A stretch of 64,000 nt of DNA from Candidatus Aphodovivens excrementavium (lineage in GTDB: Bacteria > Actinomycetota > Coriobacteriia > Coriobacteriales > Eggerthellaceae), in NCBI GenBank assembly GCA_018715935.1, contig DVKR01000005.1, forward strand, positions 1 through 64,000, in the 5' to 3' direction. Made by a program: the position numbers and the translations under genes. The notes under the pieces were generated by a model. That model saw only the letters and a list, made by a program, of their open reading frames with translations. It ran no database searches and was not told the origin of the DNA. The first letter of the stretch is position 1, and every line of letters starts with the position of its first letter. Of this stretch, positions 26,810 through 36,094 are shown in pieces.

Positions 26810-26876
26810 AAATAACCTTTTTCTTCGATGTTGGCCTACTGCCACGCACGTGACGCAGCTCGTATCAGTATAGCGT

Positions 26877-29141
26877 TTAATTCTGCAATCGCTTAACAAG
26901 ATAGCAGTGGTGGATTTTCTGATTACGCTCAAAATCGTGAGGAATGGTATTCGCCGTCACGTCTTCGATAAGCACGCCATACTTCTCCAACGTTTCGGTG
27001 TCGGGCTTAAACGAGCGCAGATTGCACGAGAACACAGCCACACCGCTTTCTGAAAGCAGGCGGGATACACCAATAAGCATCTCCGCATGATCACGCTGAA
27101 CGTCCCACGTACGCTTACCCATAGACTTGCTGTTAGAAAACGTAGGCGGATCAACAAACACAACGTCAAAGCGTCTGCCGGATCGACGCGCGGCGGTTAT
27201 CCAACTCATCGCATCGGCCTTTTCGAACAGGTGCTCTTCGCCCGAAAAACCGTTCGCCACCATGTTTCGCCGTGCCCACTCGAGGTAAGTCTGCGAAAGG
27301 TCAACCGTAACAGTGCTTCTTGCCCCTCCCGCTGCTGCGTAAACGCTCGCAGATCCGGTATAGGCGAACAGGTTCAAAAAACGCTTCCCCGCGCAAAGCC
27401 TTCCCACAAGCTGACGCGTAATGCGATGGTCTAAGAACAAGCCCGAATCCAAATAGCTTTGCAAGTCGAGCTCGAACGTCAGGCCACTTTCCTGTACCGC
27501 TATCGCAAACGGGTTGCGTCGCTCGCGTGCGTACTGACCCCCTCCTTTCTCACGCCTACGCACTTTAGAGAATATGCAGGCGGGGTCTGTGCCGCACACG
27601 ACAGAGGCGATGCGCAGTGCGTCAAAGAAGCGCCGTTGCGCGCAAAGGGCGTCTATCGACGCCGGCGCTGCGTACTCGGCAATATGAAGGTAGATTCGAG
27701 GTTTTGGCGATCTGGAAGGGTCCGTCGCGTTTTCGCCCAGCGCCACACCCTCAAAGACGTCCACCGCCACCGCGTAATCGGGCAAATCGGAATCATAGAG
27801 TCGATAGCAGGTAATGTCGTTTTGCTTTGCCCACTTGCGCCGCTCGCGAAGGTTCTTTCGCAGGCGCGTGGCAAACTGATTTGAGCGAGCATCGAGAACG
27901 GGGAGGGCATGATCCGCCCCGCCTGCAGAATCAGGAATGGCAATGATCTCAGGCTTCGCGTCCTTAACCAAACAAGACGCCACCCAATGAAGTGTCCTTT
28001 TGGCTCCCCACTCGATGTGCGCGGAAGCAACCTGCGGACAGACGCACTGAATAGCCTCCTTAGGGCCGGCGAACACCGCAAACGATTCTTCTGGCGCAAT
28101 CGAAAGGGCCTTCATGCATTCGGTATAGTTTGCCTGAGCGCATGCGGCGGTTGGGCTTACGTCAGACGGGGGAAGCATCGCAGCAATCGCAAAGCGCGTT
28201 TTCTTACCCTTCAATACATTTTGTACCGAAGGATCAAACGCGTCGCCCAGCATGAATTCAACTAATTCAGCCACACCCGCACGCGCCGCCTGCTTGCGCA
28301 ACCACACACGCTGACGCTGGGAAGAAACAAGTCCAACGAACGGCTTTGCAGTCCTATGACGCGCACGCACGTTCTCAAGACCCGCATCCAAGCGCTCTTC
28401 TGCCTCTTTGACAAGCTCGTCCCACACCTCCTCGTTGAAATCATAGAGCCCAAAGAAACCCCACGAGCTTCGCGAAAGACCAACTGCGGCATCAGCCGCA
28501 AGTAGCGCAGTCTCACAAAGAAGAGGACCATGCCCGCAAAACGGGTCGAGTACCGCACGGCCTGAGAGGAGCCCTGCCATGCCTGCCGCAATTGGCACCG
28601 CCGCCGCAAAGGCGCCCGTCAAAGAGGGATCCACATACGTACGGTGGTAGAGAGACTCCCCTACCAAATCGAGAGAAACTGTGGCCTTCTCACCTCTGAG
28701 AGAGACCAGCACCGAGACATCGGGCGAGTCGGTATTTACAACCGGGCGAACCCCCCACACGTCCTCGAGCGAATCAACAATGGCGTCTTTAACCTTTAGT
28801 GCCGTAAAGGCGGTATTTCTCAACTCAGCATTTGTTCCCTGAGCATGAACGGCGATAGTAGCCTTGTGTCTTATCGTGCTCGCCCACGGCAAGGCACAGG
28901 CTTGGTCATAGAGCGCCTGAGCGTTCTTTGCGCCGATGCGAGCGAAAACCAAGGTGACACGCGAAGCCAGACGCGACCACAAACATACACGAAGCGCCAA
29001 GTCAAACGTTGCAAAAAACGAAACGCCGCTCGCGAGCGGTCGCGTACGACGCACCCCCAAGCGTTTCAGCTCTTCCGACAGAGAAGACTCTAAGCCAGCC
29101 AGGCAGCTTGCAAAGAACTCGAGTTCGCCTTTGGTGGTCAT
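26877..29141 (-). CDS. rlmKL: RlmKL-type 23S rRNA (guanine) methyltransferase, RlmL half degenerate
   Basis: Bifunctional rRNA methyltransferase of 754 aa: THUMP RNA-binding domain, then an RlmL-like methyltransferase (m2G), then an RlmK-like methyltransferase (m7G in E. coli). The RlmK half is intact, with FLNLFAYTGSASVYAAAGGA for SAM and VDPPTFSNSKSM at the active site. In the RlmL half the SAM loop is recognisable as LDPFCGHGPLLCET, but the NPPYGER catalytic motif is replaced by AAMLPPSDVSP, so this half may be inactive. The ATG at 29141 follows AGGAGTGAT. It lies downstream of rpoD. Confidence 0.88.
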   Translation of the reverse strand: MTTKGELEFFASCLAGLESSLSEELKRLGVRRTRPLASGVSFFATFDLALRVCLWSRLASRVTLVFARIGAKNAQALYDQACALPWASTIRHKATIAVHAQGTNAELRNTAFTALKVKDAIVDSLEDVWGVRPVVNTDSPDVSVLVSLRGEKATVSLDLVGESLYHRTYVDPSLTGAFAAAVPIAAGMAGLLSGRAVLDPFCGHGPLLCETALLAADAAVGLSRSSWGFFGLYDFNEEVWDELVKEAEERLDAGLENVRARHRTAKPFVGLVSSQRQRVWLRKQAARAGVAELVEFMLGDAFDPSVQNVLKGKKTRFAIAAMLPPSDVSPTAACAQANYTECMKALSIAPEESFAVFAGPKEAIQCVCPQVASAHIEWGAKRTLHWVASCLVKDAKPEIIAIPDSAGGADHALPVLDARSNQFATRLRKNLRERRKWAKQNDITCYRLYDSDLPDYAVAVDVFEGVALGENATDPSRSPKPRIYLHIAEYAAPASIDALCAQRRFFDALRIASVVCGTDPACIFSKVRRREKGGGQYARERRNPFAIAVQESGLTFELDLQSYLDSGLFLDHRITRQLVGRLCAGKRFLNLFAYTGSASVYAAAGGARSTVTVDLSQTYLEWARRNMVANGFSGEEHLFEKADAMSWITAARRSGRRFDVVFVDPPTFSNSKSMGKRTWDVQRDHAEMLIGVSRLLSESGVAVFSCNLRSFKPDTETLEKYGVLIEDVTANTIPHDFERNQKIHHCYLVKRLQN

Positions 29142-29158
29142 ATCACTCCTTATATCGA

Positions 29159-29190
29159 GATGCCCCGCCCCACGTGGTGGGACAGGGCAT
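29159..29190. terminator. hairpin between rpoD and rlmKL
   Basis: Imperfect inverted repeat of ATGCCC..GTCCCAC with GTGGGGC..GGGCAT in the 110-bp gap after rpoD. It lacks a T-run, so its terminator strength is doubtful. Confidence 0.45.
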
Positions 29191-29251
29191 GTGCGCTTAC
29201 GTAAGGCCGGGCGATTTACCAAATGCGCGGGCAGGGGCGCGTGGGGGAAGT

Positions 29252-30496
29252 CTAGTCGTCCAAGAAATCCTTCAACTTCGAAGACTTCGAGGGATGACGC
29301 AGCTTCGCAAGCGTCTTGCTCTCAATTTGGCGAATGCGCTCGCGCGTAACGCCGAATTCGCGACCAACTTCCTCGAGCGTGCGCTGATGGCCGTCTTCCA
29401 ACCCGAAGCGCAAACTGATGACCTTGCGCTCGCGTTCTGCCAGGCCGTCGAGCACCTTGCCCAAAAGCTCCTGCAACATGCTAAAGCTTGCTGCATCGGG
29501 AGGAACCACAGCGGAATCGTCCTCGATGAAGTCGCCCAGCTGGCTATCCTCCTCTTCTCCGATGGGAGTTTCAAGGCTCACTGGTTCCTGGCTGATCTTT
29601 TGAATTTCACGCACGCGTTCGGCAGTAAGACCCATCTGCTCGCCGATTTCCTCCGGCGTTGGCTCGCGTCCCTTTTCCTGAAGCAGCTGACGCTGAATAC
29701 GCACAAGCTTGTTAATGGTCTCAACCATGTGAACCGGGATACGGATAGTGCGAGCCTGATCTGCAATGGCGCGCGTAATAGCCTGACGGATCCACCACGT
29801 TGCGTACGTGGAGAATTTAAAGCCCTTTTTGTAATCAAATTTCTCAACCGCACGTATAAGACCCAAGTTGCCTTCTTGGATAAGATCCAAAAAAAGCATG
29901 CCGCGGCCAACATAGCGCTTTGCAATAGAAACGACCAGGCGCAGGTTCGCCTCTATAAGCTGCTGCTTAGCGTCAAGGCCAAGTTGCTCGATCCTGCCGA
30001 GGCGGCGGCGTTCGCGTCGATCAAGCTCAAGCTCGCCTGCGTCTGCGGCCTCGAGCTTTTCAGTTGCGTCAACGCCGGCCTCGATCTTCATCGCAAGATC
30101 GATTTCCTCGGCTGCGGTGAGCAGCGGAACCTTGCCGATCTCTTTAAGGTACATGCGAACCGGATCGCCCGTGAGCATGGTCACGCCAGAATCGGACGAG
30201 CGCTTCCGGGAGTTGCGCGACGAACGAGATTTCGATTTACCAATACGCGGCAACTGAACATCGCTTGCCGCCTTCAACTCCTCTTCGGGAATGCCGGCAA
30301 GCAAGTCCTCGCCATCTTCATCGGACAGCGCAGAATCATCGTTTGCAGTTTTTTCGTCTTCTATTGCGTCGACAGGCTCCCCCTCGCCTACCTCGTCGAG
30401 CGCGTCGTCTTCAATAATCTCCTCTGTTATGACCTGGGGTTTCGCGGCTTCTTTTGTTTCCTTGGCAGATGATTTCTTCTTGGAGGCTTCAGCCAC
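29252..30496 (-). CDS. rpoD: RNA polymerase primary sigma factor (SigA/RpoD)
   Basis: Housekeeping sigma factor of 414 aa. Residues 1-110 are an acidic, low-complexity N-terminus. Region 1.2 has [16 protein letters not shown], region 2 contains [17 protein letters not shown] and [16 protein letters not shown], and region 4.2 ends with [20 protein letters not shown]. These conserved regions indicate it recognises -35/-10 promoters like those marked elsewhere in the window. The start is a GTG at 30496 after GAAAGGAAG. It stands between priA and rlmKL. Confidence 0.97.
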   Translation of the reverse strand: MAEASKKKSSAKETKEAAKPQVITEEIIEDDALDEVGEGEPVDAIEDEKTANDDSALSDEDGEDLLAGIPEEELKAASDVQLPRIGKSKSRSSRNSRKRSSDSGVTMLTGDPVRMYLKEIGKVPLLTAAEEIDLAMKIEAGVDATEKLEAADAGELELDRRERRRLGRIEQLGLDAKQQLIEANLRLVVSIAKRYVGRGMLFLDLIQEGNLGLIRAVEKFDYKKGFKFSTYATWWIRQAITRAIADQARTIRIPVHMVETINKLVRIQRQLLQEKGREPTPEEIGEQMGLTAERVREIQKISQEPVSLETPIGEEEDSQLGDFIEDDSAVVPPDAASFSMLQELLGKVLDGLAERERKVISLRFGLEDGHQRTLEEVGREFGVTRERIRQIESKTLAKLRHPSKSSKLKDFLDD

Positions 30497-30614
30497 GTGA
30501 TCTTCCTTTCGTCGAAAGTGCGCCCTCGTATAGCTTGGAGGCGGCGCATAAAGATACAGCAGAGCATTCTATCACAACAAAAGCAGGTAGGAGTAAAGAT
30601 ATTTCAAACTTAGG

Positions 30615-30650
30615 TTTTCGGTAGCGCAGCTTCGCTGCGATACCCGAAAA
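30615..30650 (-). terminator. long hairpin after priA
   Basis: A 16-17-bp near-perfect stem (TTTTCGG-TA-GCGCAGC with GCTGCGA-TA-CCCGAAAA) with a 3-base loop in the gap between priA and rpoD. It is the likely end of the priA transcript and lies upstream of the rpoD promoter. No strong T-run follows. The remaining bases of this 227-bp gap show no gene. Confidence 0.65.
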
Positions 30651-30723
30651 GACCACCTTACGCGCTTGTTTGCCTTAACAAAAGCCAACGAGTCACCCCG
30701 CCGAAACGCGCACGATTGCGCGA

Positions 30724-33066
30724 TTAAAGCAAATCGGACGGGTCAACGTCAACGGCAACATGCACTTCTCTGTCCGGCTTGCGCGCCCTGAAGTATGGCA
30801 GCAAAAAGGCGGAGATGTCAGAGGAGACGGGGCATTTGATTACGATATGCCAGCGATAGGTACCCCTAAGCCGCGCGAGCACGCACGGAGCAGCGGGCAG
30901 AATATCCCAATCGTCCCCGCCTTCAATGGTTTCGCTAAGCCTCTGCAAAAGCTCGTCATGAATTCGGCACGCTGTTGTGCGTACCTGAGGCTCATCTTTG
31001 CCCCACACAAGCACGTTGGCCATGCGAACATAAGGGGGGTATCCGAGCATTTTGCGTTTAGGGAGCTCGGCTCTGAGAAAGAGAGCACGGTCATAGGCTG
31101 CTGCGGCTCGAATAGCGATGTTGTCGGCTTCGTAGGTTTGCACCAGGACCCTACCCGGCAGCTCGGCTCTCCCGGCACGTCCCGCCACTTGTTCAATGAG
31201 CGCAAACGTACGCTCGGCAGCACGATAATCAGGCAAATGAAGCTGCGTGTCGGCGTTAATGACCCCAACCAACGTAACGTCGTCGAAATCGAGCCCTTTT
31301 GCAATCATCTGGGTTCCCAGCAACACTGCAGCCCTCGCGGAGGCAAACTGTCCCAACAGCCTCTCGTGCGCGCCCTTGGCAGAAGTCGCATCGGCGTCCA
31401 TGCGGATGATAGGCACGCTTTCCCCTACACCCGGCATGTCGTTCAGCAATGCCCTAAGCTCGTCTTCCACGCGCTGGGTGCCCGCGCCGAAACGCTTGAG
31501 ATAGGGGCTGCCGCATTCCGGGCAAAGCACTGGGGCAGAAATACGATAGCCGCAGTGATGACATGCAAGAACGTTTCCGCGCTCATGGTACGTAAGAGAG
31601 GTGGAACACGAAGGGCATTCAGGCACAAACCCGCACTCACGGCACAGAAGAAACTTAGCAAATCCGCGCTGGTTGAGCAGAAGAACCGCTTTTCTTCCCG
31701 AAGCAAGCTCGGTCTGCAACGAAGACGAGAGCTCTTTTGAGAACATAGAGCGCGAACCTTTGCCGAACTCCTTCGCCATGTCCACAACGGTAATGCCAGG
31801 CATCGCCTTTCCGTTTGCCCGCTCGGGAAGCTCGACACGCTGCCACAGCGGGTTCGTTTCGCAGGAATACAGCGTCTCAATGGAAGGGGTGGCGCTTCCG
31901 AGCACAACGGCTGCGCCGGAGCGCATCGCCATCCAAACCGCGACATCGCGTGCAACATAGCGAGGCGCGCTATCCTGTTTGTAGGATCCTTCGTGCTCTT
32001 CGTCAATAATGATAAGACCGCGATTGGCCAGGGGGGTGAACAAGGCGCTGCGCGCGCCCACCACCACGCGCGCCGCTCCGCTTCGTATGAAGTCCCATTG
32101 ATCATAACGTTCACCTGCGCTCATGCGAGAGTGCATAACGGCAACCATGTCGCCGAATCGCGCGCGGAAACGCGCAACGGTTTGAGGAGTAAGGGAGATC
32201 TCAGGTACAAGCACGCATGCGGTGCGGCCATTTTCAAGAACGTGCTCTATGGCCCGCAAATACACCTCTGTCTTGCCCGAACCGGTGACGCCATCAACGC
32301 ACACTACGCCTCCTGCCTGGGCGTCACAAACGTGCTCAATGGCATTGACGGCATTGAGCTGACCCGCAGTGAGCGCAGGGCGATGGGTTGCGTTTTTAAA
32401 CGGCGATGCATCGTTGCCAGGAAGGACCCCGGCCATGGCCGTTCGATACCGACGACGCGACTCTATCTCGATAACGCATTTTTTCTGAAGCGCCTGTAAC
32501 GTAGATGCTATTGATCCAAGCTGTGCGGCAAGCTCCGCAACGCGTACTTCGCCGCATCGAACAGCTTCTATGACCGCCTGCTGTTTTAAGGCGTTTTTGC
32601 GCGGAGTGAAGGTATCGAGCTTAGGGCCGGGCACGACCCAACGATCGTCCACCTCCCCTACCGAAGGAGCTTTGAGCTGCCAACCTCCATGCGCGTTGCG
32701 CACGAGCTTTGGAACGCCTCCGGGAGGAGTGAACAAACGTACGCAGGAAGAAAGGGGGGCAACGTAGCGCTCGGAAAGCCACTGAGCGCACGCCGCCCCT
32801 TCTTCGTCGAAATACGGGTGGCTCAAGACGCGGATTATCGGCTTTATCCTCGAGGCGGGTACGTCCAACGACTGGTCCTCCGCCTCAAAAACACCCACCA
32901 CAAAGCCAACGGCGCGGCGCCCACCAAGCGGCACGAGCACCGCGCAGCCAACTTCAACGGCATATTCAAATTCGGATTCGAAAAGGTTATCCTCGGGAAA
33001 GGCATAGGTATAAGGCGCATCAAGCGCCTGCGTGGGAATATCCAAAATGACTGATGCGCATTTCAT
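30724..33066 (-). CDS. priA: primosomal protein N' (PriA helicase)
   Basis: DNA helicase that restarts stalled replication forks by loading the primosome (780 aa). The 3' DNA-binding and winged-helix regions come first. The helicase core follows with Walker A GVTGSGKTEVYL, IIDEEHEGSYKQ and GSATPSIETL. Zinc-binding cysteines are paired as CRECGFVPECPSC and CHHCGYRISAPVLCPEC. The C-terminus has the helicase motifs GTQMIAKGLDFDDVTLV and QVAGRAGRAELPG. The gene follows metK on the minus strand. Confidence 0.96.
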   Translation of the reverse strand: MKCASVILDIPTQALDAPYTYAFPEDNLFESEFEYAVEVGCAVLVPLGGRRAVGFVVGVFEAEDQSLDVPASRIKPIIRVLSHPYFDEEGAACAQWLSERYVAPLSSCVRLFTPPGGVPKLVRNAHGGWQLKAPSVGEVDDRWVVPGPKLDTFTPRKNALKQQAVIEAVRCGEVRVAELAAQLGSIASTLQALQKKCVIEIESRRRYRTAMAGVLPGNDASPFKNATHRPALTAGQLNAVNAIEHVCDAQAGGVVCVDGVTGSGKTEVYLRAIEHVLENGRTACVLVPEISLTPQTVARFRARFGDMVAVMHSRMSAGERYDQWDFIRSGAARVVVGARSALFTPLANRGLIIIDEEHEGSYKQDSAPRYVARDVAVWMAMRSGAAVVLGSATPSIETLYSCETNPLWQRVELPERANGKAMPGITVVDMAKEFGKGSRSMFSKELSSSLQTELASGRKAVLLLNQRGFAKFLLCRECGFVPECPSCSTSLTYHERGNVLACHHCGYRISAPVLCPECGSPYLKRFGAGTQRVEDELRALLNDMPGVGESVPIIRMDADATSAKGAHERLLGQFASARAAVLLGTQMIAKGLDFDDVTLVGVINADTQLHLPDYRAAERTFALIEQVAGRAGRAELPGRVLVQTYEADNIAIRAAAAYDRALFLRAELPKRKMLGYPPYVRMANVLVWGKDEPQVRTTACRIHDELLQRLSETIEGGDDWDILPAAPCVLARLRGTYRWHIVIKCPVSSDISAFLLPYFRARKPDREVHVAVDVDPSDLL

Positions 33067-33114
33067 GCCTATGCTTCAGACCCGCCCTACCGAAGATCCT
33101 CTACCGCGCGGCAC

Positions 33115-34380
33115 CTATGCAAGGCCGCACGCAACGCGCAGCGCTTGGGCTCGGTCAGTACGCTCCCAGGTGAACTCGGGAAGCTCCCGTCCAAAGTGAC
33201 CATACGCCGCAGTCTTGCGGTAGATCGGACGGCGTAGATCCAGCGCATCGATAATTGCGCCAGGGCGCAAATCGAACACTTCGGATACGGCGCGCACGAT
33301 ATCGTCTTCTGGAACCTTTGCGGTGCCGAACGTGTCCACCATAAGCGACACTGGGCGTGCAACGCCGATAGCGTAGGCGATCTGAACCTCGCAGCGGCGT
33401 GCCAAACCTGCAGCCACCACGTTCTTTGCGACCCACCGCATGGCATAGGCGGCCGAACGGTCGACTTTCGTGCAGTCTTTTCCGCTAAACGCGCCGCCTC
33501 CATGACGCCCCATGCCACCGTAGGTGTCTACAATGATCTTGCGACCGGTAACACCGCAATCACCCATAGGACCTCCGATAACAAAGCGCCCGGTAGGATT
33601 GATGTGGATCTTTGCCGTTTGCGAAAGCTCAATGCCCTCAGCCTCGAGTACCGGCATAACTACATAGTCAATGATGTCTTTATGAATGGTGTCGTTGTCG
33701 ACTTCTTCGGCATGCTGGGAAGACACAACGACCTTCTCAACGTTAACGGGCTTGCCGCCGGCATAGCGCACCGTCACCTGAGTTTTTCCGTCAGGGCGCA
33801 AATAGGGCAAAGTGCCGTCTTTGCGAACGCGAGACAAGCGTTCGCTCATGCGCTGCGCAAGGTAAATGGGCATGGGCATAAGCGTTTTAGTGTCGTCGCA
33901 CGCATAACCGAACATCATGCCCTGATCGCCAGCGCCAATTCTCTCATAAGGATCGTCGGCAGCTAAGCCCTGCTGCGTTTCCCACGACTCATCTACGCCT
34001 TGGGCAATGTCGGGGCTTTGCTCGTGAATGGCGTTAATCACCCCGCAGGTGGTGCCGTCGAACCCGTACTTGGCGCGATCATACCCAATTTCGCAGATTA
34101 CATTGCGCACAATAGACTGCACGTCAACCCACGCCTGCGTGCGAATCTCGCCGGCAACAACGGCTAGGCCGGTGGTAACCATCGTCTCGCACGCGCAGCG
34201 TACCTTGCTCACATCTGCGGGCTGTCCGTCTGGCGCAATATAACCCTGCTTTTGAAGCTCAATCTCTTTTGTGAGAATGGCATCGAGAATTGCATCCGAA
34301 ATCTGGTCGCAGATTTTATCGGGATGCCCTTCGGTAACGCTTTCGGATGTGAAGAGATACTCAGATTGCTGTATGGCCAT
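33115..34380 (-). CDS. metK: S-adenosylmethionine synthetase
   Basis: Makes SAM from methionine and ATP (421 aa, slightly longer than the usual 385-400). Conserved motifs are present: [21 protein letters not shown] at the N-terminus (visible as GHPDKICDQ), [12 protein letters not shown] and [24 protein letters not shown] in the middle (visible as [13 protein letters not shown]), and the P-loop-like GGAFSGKD. Its start is embedded in a riboswitch-controlled leader: the ribosome site GGAGGAGC lies directly beside the SAM aptamer. Confidence 0.97.
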   Translation of the reverse strand: MAIQQSEYLFTSESVTEGHPDKICDQISDAILDAILTKEIELQKQGYIAPDGQPADVSKVRCACETMVTTGLAVVAGEIRTQAWVDVQSIVRNVICEIGYDRAKYGFDGTTCGVINAIHEQSPDIAQGVDESWETQQGLAADDPYERIGAGDQGMMFGYACDDTKTLMPMPIYLAQRMSERLSRVRKDGTLPYLRPDGKTQVTVRYAGGKPVNVEKVVVSSQHAEEVDNDTIHKDIIDYVVMPVLEAEGIELSQTAKIHINPTGRFVIGGPMGDCGVTGRKIIVDTYGGMGRHGGGAFSGKDCTKVDRSAAYAMRWVAKNVVAAGLARRCEVQIAYAIGVARPVSLMVDTFGTAKVPEDDIVRAVSEVFDLRPGAIIDALDLRRPIYRKTAAYGHFGRELPEFTWERTDRAQALRVACGLA

Positions 34381-34391
34381 GAAGCTCCTCC

Positions 34392-34484
34392 TTCATCGCT
34401 GTCGGCCGTACCACCTTAGCGCAGCATGGTGCCAGGTTGGTGCCGGGATCACAGAGCCAACCCTCTCCCCCAGCTCTTGATAAA
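34392..34484 (-). promoter_or_regulatory. SAM-I (S-box) riboswitch on metK
   Basis: Minus-strand leader with the S-box hallmarks. P1 is TTTATC (34484-34479) with GATGAA (34397-34392). It is followed by the conserved TATCAAGAG, a purine-rich GGGGGAGAGGG stretch, GTGATCCCGGCACC and later GGTGGTACGG. The 3' strand of P1 abuts GGAGGAGC, the metK ribosome site, and there is no terminator, so SAM binding probably blocks translation initiation. Confidence 0.85.
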
Positions 34485-34528
34485 CGGATATGTCTTCTGC
34501 AAATGTAAGAGATTTGCAAACGCAAGAG

Positions 34529-34557
34529 ATAGTACCCTTACGCCTGAATAATAGCAA
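34529..34557 (-). promoter_or_regulatory. metK promoter
   Basis: Minus-strand TTGCTA (34557-34552), a 17-base spacer and TACTAT (34534-34529) place transcription start about 35-45 bases before the SAM aptamer. Confidence 0.6.
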
Positions 34558-34690
34558 GACGCTAACAGCAAATATCGGCGTTTGCGCTTGGGGGCAGCAG
34601 AAGACGCGCAAGCGCGAGCATCACTTGTTTTTTCGTCGCGCGTGGTACACTTGCAGGCGGACTTTTTCAGACCTACAGCAAAGGAACCAC

Positions 34691-36094
34691 ATGCAAACCA
34701 ACCCAGCGCACACAAACGCAGAGCTCACGCGTGAATACTTCCAGATCATGAAAGAACTTAACGGCGACATCACCGGTCGTCGAGACGCGCGCGCCTACAT
34801 GAACCGCTCTACCGCGATCGTGCACCATCAGGTGGTCGATTCCAGCTTCGTGCCGCGGTTGTTCAACCAACGTACCTTCGACACCATGAAGCACACTGCA
34901 GAGACCGCCCATCGCATACTCTGCAAGGTTATTGAACGCTACCTGGCCGATCCGTCCTATCGAAACGTGTTCGAACTGGACGAGCGTCTGGTAGACCTTA
35001 TTCTGCTCCCCCGCGGCTACGAAGCCACGCTTCCCTTTGCGCGCGTTGACACGTTCCTCAACGAGGACGACTATTCGGTAAAATTCTGCGAATTCAACGG
35101 CGACGGCTCTTCGGGCATGAACGAGAATCGGGAGATTACCGTCTCTATCGCCCGCAGTGAAACCTTTCGACGTTTCGTTGCCAATCACCGCATTGAATCA
35201 TGCGAGCTGTTCACCAGCTGGGTAAACGAGTTTCTTGCAATCTACGATTCCTACGAGCACAAGGTTTCCAACCCCCATATCGCCATTGTCGACTATCTGG
35301 AAAACGGCGTTGTGGACGAATTCAAGATGTATGCGCGCGTGTTCAGCACCCACAACGCACCCTGCAGCGTATGGGACGTGCGTGAACTCACGTTCGACGG
35401 GCGCGCTCTTCGCGACCCAGAGGGAAAGAAGATCGATGCGGTTTGGCGACGCTGCGTAACAAACGACGTAATGGATCATTGGGAAGAGTCGCAGGCACTT
35501 ATCGAGGCAGTACGTGCCGAGAAAGTAGCGCTTATCGGCAGCTTCGCTGGTCACCTTGTACACGACAAGCAAATCTTCAGAGTACTGCACGATCCGCGCA
35601 CGCAGTCCTTCCTCACCGAAGAGGAGCGATCGTTTGTAAAGAACACCGTACCGCAGACGATGTTCCTTGACGCCGAGCATGCCGACATCGAAGAGATCAA
35701 GGCAAACAAAGATGCTTGGATCATCAAGCCGGCGGATCACTACGGCGCTGACGAGGTGCATGCCGGGTGCGCATGCACTCAAGAGGAATGGGAAGGCTAC
35801 CTCGAGCGCTTTGCTGGAGCAAAGTCGGGCACGCGCTTCATTGCTCAGCACTACGTCGTTCCCTTTAAAACCGACACGCTGCCACCCGACACCGGCATCG
35901 AGGGCCTAACCGACGAACAGGTTAACCGCGAACCGGTGCCCTACAACAACATCAACGGGCTGTACCTGTTCAATGGACGTTTCGCCGGAGTGTTCAGCCG
36001 ACTCGGGCCTAAGCCCACCATATCCAAGGACATGCAAGGCATGACCGCAGCCACCATTTGGGTTGATTGCGATTTGGAAGAGGATGCAGAGTAA
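34691..36094 (+). CDS. glutathionylspermidine-synthase-like ATP-grasp protein
   Basis: Cytoplasmic 467-aa protein of the ATP-grasp carboxylate-amine ligase superfamily, by resemblance to glutathionylspermidine-synthase-like enzymes. It has the acidic FCEFNGDGSSGMNENREI segment (about 137-154), the likely ATP-binding AWIIKPADHYGADEVHAG and the C-terminal NNINGLYLFNGRFAGVFSRLG. Such enzymes join a carboxylate to an amine with ATP, but substrate and product are unknown here. The ATG at 34691 follows AAAGGAACCAC. The stop TAA shares its last A with the next ATG (TAATG), so this protein is translationally coupled to the DUF1461-GluRS fusion. Confidence 0.75.
   Translation: MQTNPAHTNAELTREYFQIMKELNGDITGRRDARAYMNRSTAIVHHQVVDSSFVPRLFNQRTFDTMKHTAETAHRILCKVIERYLADPSYRNVFELDERLVDLILLPRGYEATLPFARVDTFLNEDDYSVKFCEFNGDGSSGMNENREITVSIARSETFRRFVANHRIESCELFTSWVNEFLAIYDSYEHKVSNPHIAIVDYLENGVVDEFKMYARVFSTHNAPCSVWDVRELTFDGRALRDPEGKKIDAVWRRCVTNDVMDHWEESQALIEAVRAEKVALIGSFAGHLVHDKQIFRVLHDPRTQSFLTEEERSFVKNTVPQTMFLDAEHADIEEIKANKDAWIIKPADHYGADEVHAGCACTQEEWEGYLERFAGAKSGTRFIAQHYVVPFKTDTLPPDTGIEGLTDEQVNREPVPYNNINGLYLFNGRFAGVFSRLGPKPTISKDMQGMTAATIWVDCDLEEDAE

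Noticed and set aside
29009-30472. 487-codon plus-strand frame across rpoD
   Set aside because: It is the antisense shadow of sigma factor codons; no start signal or protein similarity.
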